Under the pieces are notes generated by a model that had not been told where the DNA came from, did no database searches, and was given only the letters and a program-made list of their open reading frames with translations. The translations under genes were made by a program, and so were the position numbers. From Neolentinus lepideus HHB14362 ss-1 (lineage: Eukaryota; Basidiomycota; Agaricomycetes; Gloeophyllales; Gloeophyllaceae): 64,000 nt of DNA. Numbering within the stretch: the first letter of the stretch is position 1; the number at the start of each line of letters is the position of its first letter. Below are positions 49,588-61,249 of the stretch, one piece after another. The DNA lies in contig KV425583.1 in the NCBI GenBank assembly GCA_001632425.1, positions 69,781-133,780 on the forward strand. Direction: 5' to 3'.

Positions 49588-50553
49588 GTTATATGTAGTT
49601 TACGCGTCGCACCACCGGCATCGCATTATAATTACAATAAAGCATCAAACTCAATCCAATAGAATTTCATGAACAGAAATGGAAGGAGTACAAGGCTATC
49701 TCCGGTGATCCGTGTGAGCTATGCCGGAGCACTGCGGTCCTGTGCATCGAGAAGTTGAGGCGATAGCCCAAGGTGTCGGATTCGGAGAGAGAATCGCGAA
49801 GGAAACAGAGAGACTCGTACCGCCTATCAAAGTCCGACATGTCTCTCATCCTCACGCGGCGGGCTCGGGAGGTTGCAGCCATTGTCCGATATGAGAAGCG
49901 TGCATATACGTCTTCTATCGAAATGAGGTCCGGGGACACTATCTCCGGGTCACCATTTGTACCTGTACTAAAGTAGAACCAAAAGCACACCAGCGCCCAT
50001 ACACCAGGGTCAGTCAAGACCGCCAAAAATGGAAACCTGGAGTTGCCTGATACTTGCGCTGAAGTAGCACATTACTACGAACAGAACAGATCGGCTGGTC
50101 CAGGCTCTTGCAAAATATCGGAACATACCTCAATATGAATTTATCCCAACCACGTTCCGGACTATACCAGGCCGCGAACCTATATTTACGTCTTTGGGTG
50201 GTTTGTTAGTACGTCATGCTATGCATACCAAGTCAAGGCTGTTGAGCGAGAACGACGAGCTGAAATGTTGTCGCAACAGATATCGAGGGTCCCTTCTGTG
50301 TCATGTCCTGTGCTTACGATGGGTATAAATCTGATCTGACCTAGAAACCTACGGCTGATGCACTCGAGCCAGCCTCCCGACGAGCTCCTGTAGTCTGCGT
50401 CCAGAATCTCTGTAGCCTTCAACAGAACAGATCTGATCGCAGTAGGACTGGCAAAGTGATTCATCTCATTTCTGTTCGATGCTTGTGTTGTATGGTACAT
50501 CAATCATCTCGGTTCAGGCGAAGAAAGACTACACCTAGTGCAATGGAGACAGA
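49588..50553. other. Intergenic region with unassigned open frames
   Basis: About 965 bases. Minus-strand frames at 49667-50026 and 50219-50503 have no recognisable domain. They could be shadows, a small gene or 5' UTR of the membrane-protein gene. No RNA gene is seen. Confidence 0.35.
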
Positions 50554-51469
50554 TCACTCAGTGGCATAGAGATGCATCTCCCATGGAATCCTCTGCCCCG
50601 AACCGGCTTCACTGAACCAGATCCTTCTTAAGCGGCAAGTGGCGTACACCTTCACGTAGGAGACGTGCGAGTATGGTCCATTAGGCAAGGACACAATTGA
50701 ACCGGATTGTCCACCTGCTTGAGACCTCTCATAAGCAGGCTCCAGCAATGAGGGTGAGGTGAAATGTGCGAGCAGTGAAGCCAAGTTGAGGACGACGGTA
50801 GACCATGTGGTTAATTTATGTGGTGATGAGGAAGGGAAGGAGAGAGGAAGGTGTAAGAGAGGCGGATTTGATAGAGTCAGACCGGGGTTTTGCTGCAGGA
50901 TAATAATGACAGGCAGTGAGATCAGATGTAACTTGGATATGCAGGAGGCGTAAACACACTCTTATGACATTTCATCACGAATCGAATTCACAACCAGCGA
51001 CCAAGACGTAGCATTCGACCTCAAAAGAAGCGAAATAACTGACCTGGAATGTCGAACATCTTATTACTCCCTGCCTTTCACCTTTATCAACAACGCCGAC
51101 CTCGAAGCTCCACTCGCGACCCATGTCTCGCACTTGAATATGCATCCAAGGATGCTTCAAACCGAGATGCTCAGTACTACCTCCAGGTGGGCAGCGAATA
51201 TAGGTTGTCCGAATGGTAGGACTCTGGATATGCAACACAGTCTGGCATAGCGAGTATCCCTTCTCCTCTACGTTCGTTGAGACTGGTGCAGGCGAGATCA
51301 GACTCGCCGGACAGTCGGGTGCAGGCTCAGGCTTGGAATCGTTCAGAAGATGTATAAACGAATCAGATGGCAGCTGTGAATCTGTATGGGCAGAAAAGAG
51401 AGCCAACGGGTCGGTGTTCGTAGACGAGAAGAGCGAGACAATGCTTGGCTGTATCAGTGAGGAAAACAT
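50554..51469 (-). CDS. CFA20 (DUF667) domain protein
   Basis: Two exons (51469-51044 and 50892-50554) give 254 aa. The start MFSSLIQPSIVSLFSSTNTD is chosen because it matches the family's opening; the frame stays open upstream to an AG near 51746, but that part looks like leader sequence. The domain includes HPWMHIQVRDMGREWSFEVG, GVIRCSTFQ joined to QNPGLTLSNPPLLHLPL, TTWSTVVLNLASLLAHF and VKVYATCRLRRIWFSEAG. It ends PWEMHLYATE. CFAP20 is a doublet-microtubule inner protein of cilia that also acts in nuclear transcription. Basidiomycetes have no flagella, so a non-ciliary role is expected here. The Ser/Pro-rich insert after residue ~45 makes it longer than the ~190-residue ciliary form. Confidence 0.85.
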
Positions 51470-51880
51470 TTTGAAGTATTCACTTGACTTCTGATTAAAT
51501 TCTGGAGTGAGTTTGAATGTCACAGCGTCTGGCCAGATAGATACTGATGACAACGCCAGCGAAGACGACGCCGGTTGCTCAAGAGTCAGAATACCGTGCG
51601 CGGACAATGCCGAACTTTCGAGCTGGGTCCGACGATAGATGCGAGATACACCTTCAAGTCCAAGTTGCGACGTCGCGTTCGACTTCCCCGATGCTAAGTG
51701 GTCGCACGATAATTCGGCAGTAATAATGCCATACAATTCTTGCTAAACATACGTATTGCAAGAATGGTAACATCTGGAGTACTACTTAGAAGAATTACCT
51801 GTATCGCTCTAACAAACACCAACATTCCATAAATGAAAACAATCGCAATTATCAAGACGGTGTAAGTGGAGTTTCAATGA

Positions 51881-53338
51881 TCACTCTGACTGGCTCCGAG
51901 AAAACACAACAAATCCTTGCCAATCTTTTCCACAGTGACTCTTCCATCCATTCCACCAGTTCTTCGCGTCGAGCATTGCTCGGTCCTGCTGCTTTACCTT
52001 TGGCACGCTAAGGACAGTATCACCAGCACAACGGATCAAAAGCGAGCCCGTTTCCCCGTCGTAGATGGCCGCACCAAGTACTCTGGGAAGAGAAGATGCA
52101 TCAGAGGTGTAAACGAAGGGTGTGTGGAGCTGAAGGGTCTTAGAGGTGGGTAGGAACGTCGTGAGGGTTTTCTGTAACAACCTGTCAGACGATTCCGAGA
52201 TAAATGGGAACACTCCTAACTTGGTGTGATATTGCACGGTGCCGTCGCACGATATCTGCGGCGGACACGGAGAAATCAACGATCGCGTCTTCCAATGTGA
52301 TCATCGGGGCATGGGATACGCTTTCAGCCAGACCGAGCGATGTTTGAGGGACCTGCGTCGCCTGATGCGTGAGCTTCAGACTTTGTTTGAACTTGGGAGA
52401 CTATGGTTCGTACCTTCCCGGCGAGCATGTCCCTTAACACCGTAACTAGCAATTGTCCGCCTTCTCGACCGGCAGCGTCGCGCAATGTCGCAAATGTTGC
52501 ATCCTCTGGCACAGGCTGTTGTGCACATCACGTATGAGTGGTCACCGAGTAGTTAACCATCAAAATCGACTCACGAAACGCCTCCATCCCCAGATACCGC
52601 CCGTGTCTATACCCTTACTTAATTGCTCCATCTGAATAATACAGACCCCGGTCTCTCTCCGATTGTCGAGTAACGTATGTTGTATTGGCGCAGGTCCACG
52701 ATATAAGGGTAGCAGGGACGGGTGGACATTGAGACGTCGTGGGGGATCAAAGTACTGGAGCAGACGCTTCGAGAGAATGCGGCCAAATGAAGCAGTTAGG
52801 ATAACATGAGACGGGTGCGGGTCCAGGAAAGGAGGTGGCGGCTATTTCTTTTGTGAGATGATGCCTCACACAAAGCCATGACAATAGAAACAGACCCTCC
52901 AGTATCGAAAATCCGTCTTTCTGCGAGGTATTGTATGGACTGGAAGGTCAATGGACTGAGCCAGTGTTTTCAAGGGAGCTGAAATGCATCAAATGAGTAT
53001 CAGCCGTGACATGGTCATGAACGAGACCCTACAGACAGATAACTGTGATCCTCGTCGGCCAACCTTTTCGTCTCGAGTAGTCACTATTGCCAGCTCTTGC
53101 CACACATCTGCATGTCCACTGCACCTGATTATTTACCGCATAAGACCGTTATGAACACACCTTTAGCATTGTGTAATTCCTCTAGAACGATGCAAGAAAA
53201 CTCATCGCGACCAAGAAAGAGGATTCTAAACGGCTCAAGACCGGCTGCTTGTTGTATGTACCTACAGGGCTTGCCAATCGCCTTCAGACCTCCCCTAGTA
53301 TGCCGCCCTTTAATGCATTTAACGAGGAGGTTAGACAT
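51881..53338 (-). CDS. FMT1: Methionyl-tRNA formyltransferase, mitochondrial
   Basis: FMT1 formylates initiator Met-tRNA in mitochondria using 10-formyl-THF. Exon 1 starts MSNLLVKCIKGRHTRGGLKA, a basic, probably mitochondrial leader, followed by RILFLGRDEFSCIVLEELHNA. Exon joins give KDVWQELAIVTTRDEKVGRR and PLKTLAQSIDLPVHTIP. The catalytic domain has SFGRILSKRLLQYFDPP and LNVHPSLLPLYRGPAPIQHT, with the conserved N, H and the S-L-L-P loop, then TGVCIIQMEQLSKGIDTGGI. The C-terminal tRNA-binding part holds RDAAGREGGQLLVTVLRDML, ITLEDAIVDFSVSAADIVRR and GAAIYDGETGSLLIRCAGD, ending QGFVVFSRSQSE. Order and length fit the family. Some splice sites (about 53027, 52170) are approximate. Confidence 0.9.
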
Positions 53339-53726
53339 AAAACGTTGGAAACAAGTGATACAAGTCTATACCTGTCTATACACGCCTGAACGCTCTCGAT
53401 CCCGGCAACTCCCGATGGTAATTACAGCCATAACGTCGTGTGTTGCCTGACATAAGTACAGATATTTGGGATAATTTACGAGATTTACGCGTAAATCAAC
53501 CCTGCCTGACCCCGGGGTCAAGGAAGCTGATGGCCGAGACACATAGTCCAACACGAATTTTCAAGATACCGCCCGAGCAGCAAGGGCTAAAAATATATAT
53601 ATTTGTACTAAGGATATCTTTTGGGCGTTCATTATCTGGATGTGAGTTTCATTATCCTGGGCGACTGCGAGGGGTGGGAATGTTTTCATTGCATCCTAAA
53701 TCATAGACTGACCGCAGATCCAAGCT

Positions 53727-55000
53727 ATGGACAGTCGAGAATCCGCTGCCTTCTCGGCGGAGACATACTTCGCAACGCAACCAGCACCACCATCACTAGA
53801 TCATGACCGAGCAAGCGTTCGGGATTTCGTCCTGAGGCAGACGGACTTGGGGAATAAAGTCGTTCTGGTCACGGTGAGTTGTGTAGTGATCTCTGAAACG
53901 TACCGTCTGTATATTGAACCGGTCGCGGCAGAGTGGAGGAACGACAGTACCGCTAGAGCGGAATATGTGAGCTCATTGCACGCATGACCGGACGTCCGCA
54001 TATGACGCCTTGCAGGGTACGGTACCTGGACAATTTCAGTGCGGGTGCGTTATCTCTAGGCTGCACCAGTTGGTTCATATTCACTACTGACTGCTCCATT
54101 AGGTACCCGAGGAGCGACGTCAGCGGAATACTTCCTCAAGGCAGGCTACGCTGTCATATTTATGCACCGCCAGTTCAGCCTGCAGCCCTTCAGTAGACAT
54201 TATTCGCATTCCACTAATCCGTTTCTGGATTTCCTTGAGATTGAGCACAAGCCATCAGCGAGTGCAAGTGCTCTGACCACGCCCGAAATCACTGTGACTC
54301 CGGAGAAAAGGGCGGATCTCCTTTCGGTGCTGACTGCATATAAGACAGTGCAGAGAGAAGGGACACTGTTGACTTTATCCTTCGTCACGGTGAACGATTA
54401 CCTGTGGCTCCTCCGAGCCGTCAGCGAAGAACTGTCAGAGATGAGGAGAAACGCGATGTATTACTTGGCCGCGGCAGTCAGCGATTTCTTCTTGCCTAGA
54501 CAGAAGATGGTGTGTAATGTTTTCATCTGACTTCGATCGCTTCTAACATCTAAACCGTCGATGTGATAGTCTGAGCATAAGATTCAATCCGGCAAAGGCA
54601 GTCTACACATCGAGATGGATCAAGTACCAAAGATTCTCAAGCCCATGGTCGACGAATGGACGAGGGAAGGGTTCATCGTATCTTTCAAGGTATGCAGCAT
54701 TTGTGCCTACTTACCCTCACTCTTACGAATACTTGTAACCCAATGGTTTAGCTGGAGACCGACCCTCAGCTCCTACTGCCAAAATGCCGCCAAGCTCTCA
54801 AACGATATGGACACCAGGTGGTTATTGGTAACGATCTAAATCGCAGAAAGTTCGAGGTAGTCTTCGTCTCAACAAACAATGGGACGCTCAGCGAGTCGTG
54901 GCTACGCTTAAGCGAGGACCTACATACCCGAGAGATCGAGGAGGATATTGTTGATGAATTGGTAAGACGGCATCAGGCTTGGACGAATATTAAGCAATAG
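53727..55000 (+). CDS. CAB2: Phosphopantothenate-cysteine ligase (CoaB type)
   Basis: Joins cysteine to 4'-phosphopantothenate in coenzyme A synthesis. Exon 1 (53727-53873) ends GNKVVLVT. The tiny exon 2 (53932-53966, 35 nt) supplies SGGTTVPLERN, the nucleotide-binding loop. Exon 3 (54016-54044) gives VRYLDNFSAG, and exon 4 (from 54103) TRGATSAEYFLKAGYAVIFM. Later come NAMYYLAAAVSDFFLPRQKM, the active-site AAVSDF region, then HKIQSGKGSLHIEMDQVPKI, FKLETDPQLLLPKCRQAL and VVIGNDLNRRKFEVVFV. The protein ends RHQAWTNIKQ. All motifs of the eukaryotic, CoaC-free ligase are present. It is divergent from FMT1 and convergent with the next gene, whose stop is only ~93 bases away. Confidence 0.93.
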
Positions 55001-55093
55001 ATGTATAGGTATTTAATAATGTAGGTTGCCAACGATTGACTTTTTCCTATTCCAAATCATGTATCGTTACTATTTCCAAGATTTCGTTCTCGC

Positions 55094-56997
55094 TCAAACT
55101 TCGTGTGTTACACCGCACTCAGACGCTCTCAACTGTCTGAGCCGATCCAATCGGTTACGCTCGTCCGAGTCAGACCACACATTCACTGTACGTCCTGCCA
55201 TTCCTCGAAGACTCTGTCGACTATTCAAGCTACGGAAGCAAGTCATAATCAGATCAATCTCAGACCATTGAAACGGAGCGTACGTGGCCATCATTGAATT
55301 TACATGTACTGAGCAGCAAGGATCAATCAGCGCACCGCACATACATGCGATTTTTAATGCGTAAGCGGACGTACTCTTGGTGTGCACGCAGTATACACCC
55401 GCGTAGTACATGTTGAAGGGCATAGTAACGTACTTGGAAAACATGCGTCTCTATTATTAGTCGTGCGGGACGAGCAGCGATGATACGCTGTACGTACTGT
55501 TATAAGATACGTGATTGCGAATACGCTAGCAAGTAGGCACTCGGCCTCGATCCAGATTCATAGTATGACGAAATAGGCGTACCATGTCAAAGTACCTGTC
55601 GCAATCGCGTAGTTTGTGAGCACAATGAACAATTGTCTGCAAATATTGAGGTCGGTTAGCAGCAAGAAGCATACCACCTTCGACGCAAGTAGACGCACCG
55701 ATGTGCAATGACTATTCCCCGAGATGTATACAGCTTGTACGACATAATCACCGCGATAATCAGATCTGTGGCAGCCCGCCCGCCCCCTGAAAGCCACATA
55801 ATCCACTGAAGCCAGGACGAAGAGAGACTAGATGGACACGGGAAGGCGCTTGATTCAGTAGAGGTATATCACTTACAGCTCCCCGAGTCGACTCATTGAA
55901 CGGTGGATAACGAAAGCTGCGCAACCAACGGTTAAATAAAAGTTGGGCATGTCGTTGGGGCAAATTGAAACGTACGCTTTTCCTGCATAAACTGGTAGCG
56001 GTGCGTTGATGATTAGTTGAAATTAGACTGCATGATGACTCACGAAAGCCACCAACTGAAGACGATTGAACCGATTCATGTTGTTATCATATCAGTCATC
56101 AATGGGCTCCACTCACCCGTTCCAGCGAAGAGAGGTATGATCTACAAATTATTATCAATCCGGTCGATCATGGACCAGGACAAAATGTTGTACCACAAGG
56201 AACATGTAATTTTTCTTCCAGACTGAGGTATAAGCGTTAGAACCTGGATATCGACATAGGAAAGAGACGGACATCTGATTATTCTCCAGACAAAGTAGCT
56301 TGCCAGCAGGTAAGTAAGGTTCTCTCTCTAATGTCGATAGTCTCACATCTCCACTAGAGAAACAGAAATTTCCTGGAGAGGACGGAGTTGTCAGAGGACA
56401 GAACGCGTATCATTACTCCATGGTCTCACTCCAGGAATAATCATGGACTATCGGAGCAACACTATTAGTCTTTCTTTAGTTCTTAAACTCGAACAACAGG
56501 ACTCACAATCACACTCCTAGGACATTTGTTAGCATGGAAAGGTCGTAGTGTAATGATCAACACTACTCACCAATTAGCGGACAGTAAGGCAACAAAGTCA
56601 CCCTTCTCTCTGGAGGTGATAAGATAAAAGTACATTGCATGCAGAAGAAGAGCTTGTTGCAAGCTATCCATCTGATAGCCAGTCTTGGCCAAGCATACGG
56701 AGAAACGGTGTATTCACTTACTAACCATAAGAGCCCAACCTACTTGAGATCAGCGCTTCAGGAAATTTGAGCGGAGGGGGAAAAGACCTACCGCTCCTTT
56801 CAAGATCTGCCTGTCGTCTCGGTATGTCCTGTAGTACCACACCATCTGAGCAGACGTGATGCCATACATCCTAGGCGAAACATTGAGGTCGATTTAGATG
56901 CGTTTAATAAAGCCGTGGAACTTACGCTGTCGACACGATAACGCCGCTGAGGAAAGCCCCGAAGGTGTTAATGTTGACTAGAGACATGATGTCCAGA
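55094..56997 (-). CDS. DUF6534-type multipass membrane protein (copy 2)
   Basis: Starts MSLVNINTFGAFLSGVIVSTA, then MYGITSAQMVWYYRTYRDDR, VGLLW joined to SLQQALLLHAMYFYLITSRE, a small exon SVI and EISVSLVEM. Further on come WKKNYMFLVVQHFVL, WIMWLSGGGRAATDLIIAVI (the family's helix with a conserved Asp), QLFIVLTNYAIATGTLT and YVTMPFNMYYAGVY. The end is LNSRQSLRGMAGRTVNVWSD, matching the family's LNSRxSLRG. Order and membrane segments agree with copy 1 at 47.6-49.6 kb, but sequence identity is low. Exons around 55.9-56.3 kb could not be joined with confidence, so partial decay cannot be excluded. Function unknown. Confidence 0.75.
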
Positions 56998-58561
56998 TAA
57001 GATACCTGTCTCGCAGCACGAACGGGGCGAGGACGGGGTAATGTACAGCGGTGCTATAAGAGCTCGACAGCTTGATGGTCTGTGGGCTTCAATCATGACC
57101 CTTGATTTCCGCCGATGCTATCAATTCTGGGTGAGATAAGTATGAGTGTACTGCGGGGAAGAACCCACCGTGGTGCACCAAGTTCGTTGCCAAGGTCTCT
57201 GGCTTGTTAGGATGAAATTCATCTTTCTGCAACTCCTTGTCTTTTTTTCGCAGCTCCTTCCCAAGTTCGACATTTGACTTTGTTCACACGTGCAATATCA
57301 TACATGCATCTTCTATATCTTGCCTTCTCTTCTGCATCTGCTGCCAACACTATTTCATCCTTCTATCTGTCATGTCTAGTTGTTCATCTTCTTCAATGAA
57401 TTGTGGGTAGTGGTTAAAAGTGTCGCTATCAAAGTCCCCAAACAATTTTAGCACTATATCATAACAGTTCATAGATACAATCGTTCATACTAGTGTCCCC
57501 CAATCACCGACCAGCCACGTTTAGTCCTCTGTAAGACAAAGTCGGCGGAGTCGCGTCCTGACGTTTCTCGAGTGGCCAACTGGGGTTACAATGAAATCAA
57601 CGGCTAAAAGAGTGTACGCCGAAACGGGAGTCCTGATATGATCCTACAGTTAGGTACAGCAGTTCATTGGACTTCGCTCACCGGATTTAGAGCAACAAAT
57701 AGCACCATCTTGGCATCTTGTGAAAGCCGTACTACTCAGATCTAGTAAACAATTCAAGCATACACTCATGATGTATTCAAGGAGACCGGGAAACGGTGCT
57801 CACCACCCTGGATCAAATTCCGCTTTATTTGGAGGAGAATAAATACAGAGACCTCAGACCACCACACGCAGATCACAGAGTCGATGCGCGTCGGCGTAGT
57901 TCTGCATAGTTGTGCATCAAGCCCAGATATATTACGCGAATGCGCTAGGATGTGTTAGATCGCATCAACCTGATGTGAAAGAAATCCGAGGCAACATTAA
58001 TTAATGCCGTGCATCTTCTCAAGCTGTCGAGTCGGTCGACCGTCATGATGGGTTAATAGCTTACTGATTGAAAGTAACTGGGCTTACGGTTCTCGCTCAG
58101 GATTTAGATGGACGCTTGCGTTTGGAGTGGAAACAAAGAATGGTTTTCTGACTGAGAAGTTGCATGACTAATATAGCGCCTCGAATAGATCTCCATGAAA
58201 TTGCACACAAAGTTGGTCATGAAATTTGAAACGCGCCTCCAGAGCACATCCATCCGATCTGTAGTCGCGTGGGAGTAGCGTGGCGTGCTCTGACTTCGAC
58301 GTCGACCGCGATGACGTGCTCTCAATACTAGTGCTTAGGCTGTCTTGCCGGTACCACTGCATTGACTGCAGCGTTGGTGTCAATGCGGCTACCTGTGCAT
58401 TAAACTGGACAGTCCCGAAATCGCAGCGATATCCACCTTAGAGGTTGAGGAGCTAGTACACGCAGGAGTGAACATCGTCTTAATTTTTTGGTATGCATGA
58501 ATTGCGTTAGATCTACGCGGGTTACTTACTTGGCGAGTTTAGTGTACGGTGATAGAGCCGT
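56998..58561. other. Divergent intergenic region
   Basis: About 1.56 kb between two divergent starts, so promoters for the membrane-protein gene and the PPR-like gene lie here. A minus-strand frame of 71 codons (58383-58168) is Ser-rich and unrecognised. No repeat or RNA gene was noticed. Confidence 0.4.
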
Positions 58562-60897
58562 ATGTTGACATGGGGCCTCGCAGTAACGTCGGCCAGCCTT
58601 TCAGTCGCGGCTCGCACGAGCGTTCGTCTCAGGTTGCTGGATTGGTCTTCTTATGTCTGGTCTCGGAACATAAATGCCTGGCGCTCACTATCTTCTTGGC
58701 CGACCGAGTCCACATTCAAGAGAATGGTTGAAGAATACCCTTACCCGTTGAGTCCTCCAGATACATCCATATTCGAGGAGGATACTACGGAGTATTCAAT
58801 TCGCGGGTCCGACACGTCCCAACCACGGCTTTCAATATCACAGCCGTGCATATCTGATGCTCAGCGAGCCCCTTCCTATCCTTTGTATCGAGCTGTCAAA
58901 GAAGGCAGATACATAGATGCCGATGGAATACGAGCAGACTTGCTGAATCTTGGTGTCCACATACGACCGGATCCTATCTATGCCTTACCGGCACTGTATG
59001 CACTTCAGACCGCAGATACTGTTAACCGCATTCGAGTTTTTGCTGCATGGCTTTCACTGGTTCCTGCTCGGTCGGACACCACTCCAACTCTGACGGAGAC
59101 CCAAGATCACCTGAAAGGGATCTCGGATCTTCTCCTCAGTGAATTGGATAACACCGATACCGCGCAGTCTCCTGATTTGCGTATTGCGATGGCTTTTGTG
59201 ATGGTCTGCATTTCGAAGGGATATACGGAGCACTTGCCATTTCCCTGTACCCGGCGTATTATACAGCTCGCATCGCCCGAGCACGCCGCCCACTTCCTCA
59301 ATGAGCTTGTCACGATCCACGAGTATGAAGCAGGGCCAGAGGGAGTCGACCGTTCGCTTTTGACTCGTCTTTACGCAATTGCTATCAGGGCGCAACACTG
59401 GAATGGGCGTTACAGTCTTGCCGTGCAATTCATGAAAGATGCCGCGGCTAGGGATATAGCAGTTGACCAGAGGACAGTCGCTCGCCTCTATAAATATCTG
59501 CAAGCCAAAAGCCTACCAGTCCCTGCAGTGCTGCGCGAAGCTAACGTACGCGCACCTGTTGACACTGAAGGAGTGCTTGGTCTCAGCTTCGAAGAAGAGG
59601 ACATTCACCGAGATATCGACGTCGTTGCCTATCTTCGCAAGCTACGGAGAACCCTGACTTCCCCGTATCCACCTTCCGCCAAAGCTATAGCCAATTTTCT
59701 GTTAGCTTATAGATCCATGAGAAGGAGTCATGCTGTGGAACTACTCTACAATAGAGCTATACGGCGCACTATTACTACTCGCACGTGGGCGATGGCTGAG
59801 ATGATTTACTATCTCCACCGAAGGAAGCCGGTGTATGCGCTGGTTATCTACAGCCGTTACTTCCACTTGACAGCTGTTCCGAAGCTCCTGGTGGAAGATA
59901 CTCTGAGGCGCTTCACTCCTGCTAGCAGATTTAAAGTGCCTGAAGGGATACGGAAACTCGATCCAACTCCTGCGGATACTGTGTATGCATGGAGAGCTTT
60001 GTTAGATCATCATGGGTCCTTGAAGAGGGCAGAAGTTCTCTATGCACATCTGATGCAGAAAATGGCGACTGCGAGAGCAGAAATATCTTCAGCGGAGTCT
60101 TCCTCTGCTTCGTCTGATGTTGGAGATGAGATTGGGAATGCAAAAACAATACCCACGTCGGAGTCTCAGGACGCGGCTGCTGTGAAGGGTATTGTGGACC
60201 AGGGCCGTGACGTGCTGGCGAGGCTGCCTGACCATTTCATCCCGGCAGTACCTAACCCTCGAGTGATGCTCAGCCCGTACTACTTCCTGCCCTTCATTCA
60301 AGTGTTGGGCGAGCGGGCAACTCCTCGACGCGCCGCTCGCATCTTTGTGGACATGGCCACCCTCGGCATCGAACCTGACATCTACAACTACACCGCGCTC
60401 GCCGGCGTGTACGCAGCAGCCGGGCGGTCAGGGCGCTGCCTCATGATTCTCGACCAGCTGGAGAGCTGGGCGAGCAACGTGGCATTGGGGGATGGGGAAG
60501 ATGAACAGGCGTTGCCGTACATCCTGCGGCCCACGCTCGCGACATACACGACTGTTCTTCGTGGACTGGTGGATAGCCGCAGATTGCCTGGAGCGTTGCT
60601 GGTGAGGCGGAAGCTGGTTGAGCGATTCAATTATGTGTATGGGACGGATTGGCGGACAGATCGGGCGTTGGACTTGCTGCACGCTCTGCAGCAGCTTGAC
60701 AAGGGCAGGAAGGGTGTGGACGCGAAAAGTGAGTGAATATCTGAATATCTCCTCTGCACCTGAATAACGGATCGTCTCTAGTTCCAGCTAAGGCTATGGA
60801 CCCTTGGAAGGAGAAGAGAAAGTCCAATCCTCCAGACCTCCTCGATGTGACTGTCATCTCCGCCAGTGTGAGTGTGGGATCGTCGGTGAATACTTGA
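58562..60897 (+). CDS. PPR-like protein, probably mitochondrial
   Basis: The first exon holds 724 codons from ATG 58562. The N-terminus (MLTWGLAVTSASLSVAARTS) is hydroxylated, Arg-containing and free of acids, fitting a mitochondrial presequence. The body is alpha-helical, with pentatricopeptide-like pairs such as PDIYNYTALAGVYAAAGRSG followed by RCLMILDQLESW, and TLATYTTVLRGLVDSRRLPG followed by ALLVRRKL. An acidic Ser-rich linker lies near residues 500-540. After GKGVDAK-like sequence an intron begins at the GTGAGT near 60730 and ends at the AG before 60781. Joining gives AKIPAKAMDPWKEKRKSNPP and a stop at 60895-60897. Such proteins bind organellar RNA for processing or translation; no specific target is visible. 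Confidence 0.85.
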
Positions 60898-61249
60898 CGC
60901 ATACATCGTCCGCAATGTATGTAGAGAGACGCCAATCATCCTTCACATAGGACGATTCAGTCTGTACGTCAAGCCACGGGCATAATATTTCCATCGTACT
61001 GTAAAAACGTACATCGGAAACAATTCATCCTAACCCGACCGTGTGCTGGTAACTAAAAGTAGAAGGAATCTCACATTAGTTAATGCTACTATACAGTCCG
61101 ACCTGTCTGTCCGTAAATGAAGGATAGATGAAGTCGGAAGGGACGCCTGCGTGCACAATGCGAAGGTATATAAGTAAAGTGCGAGGGACGAAAGGAAAGT
61201 GCAAATATGAATCCAAGTCGGGAGACGGTAACGTGAGGCATTAAGGAAA
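60898..61249. other. Convergent gap
   Basis: About 350 bases between two converging 3' ends, with no recognised feature. Confidence 0.4.
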
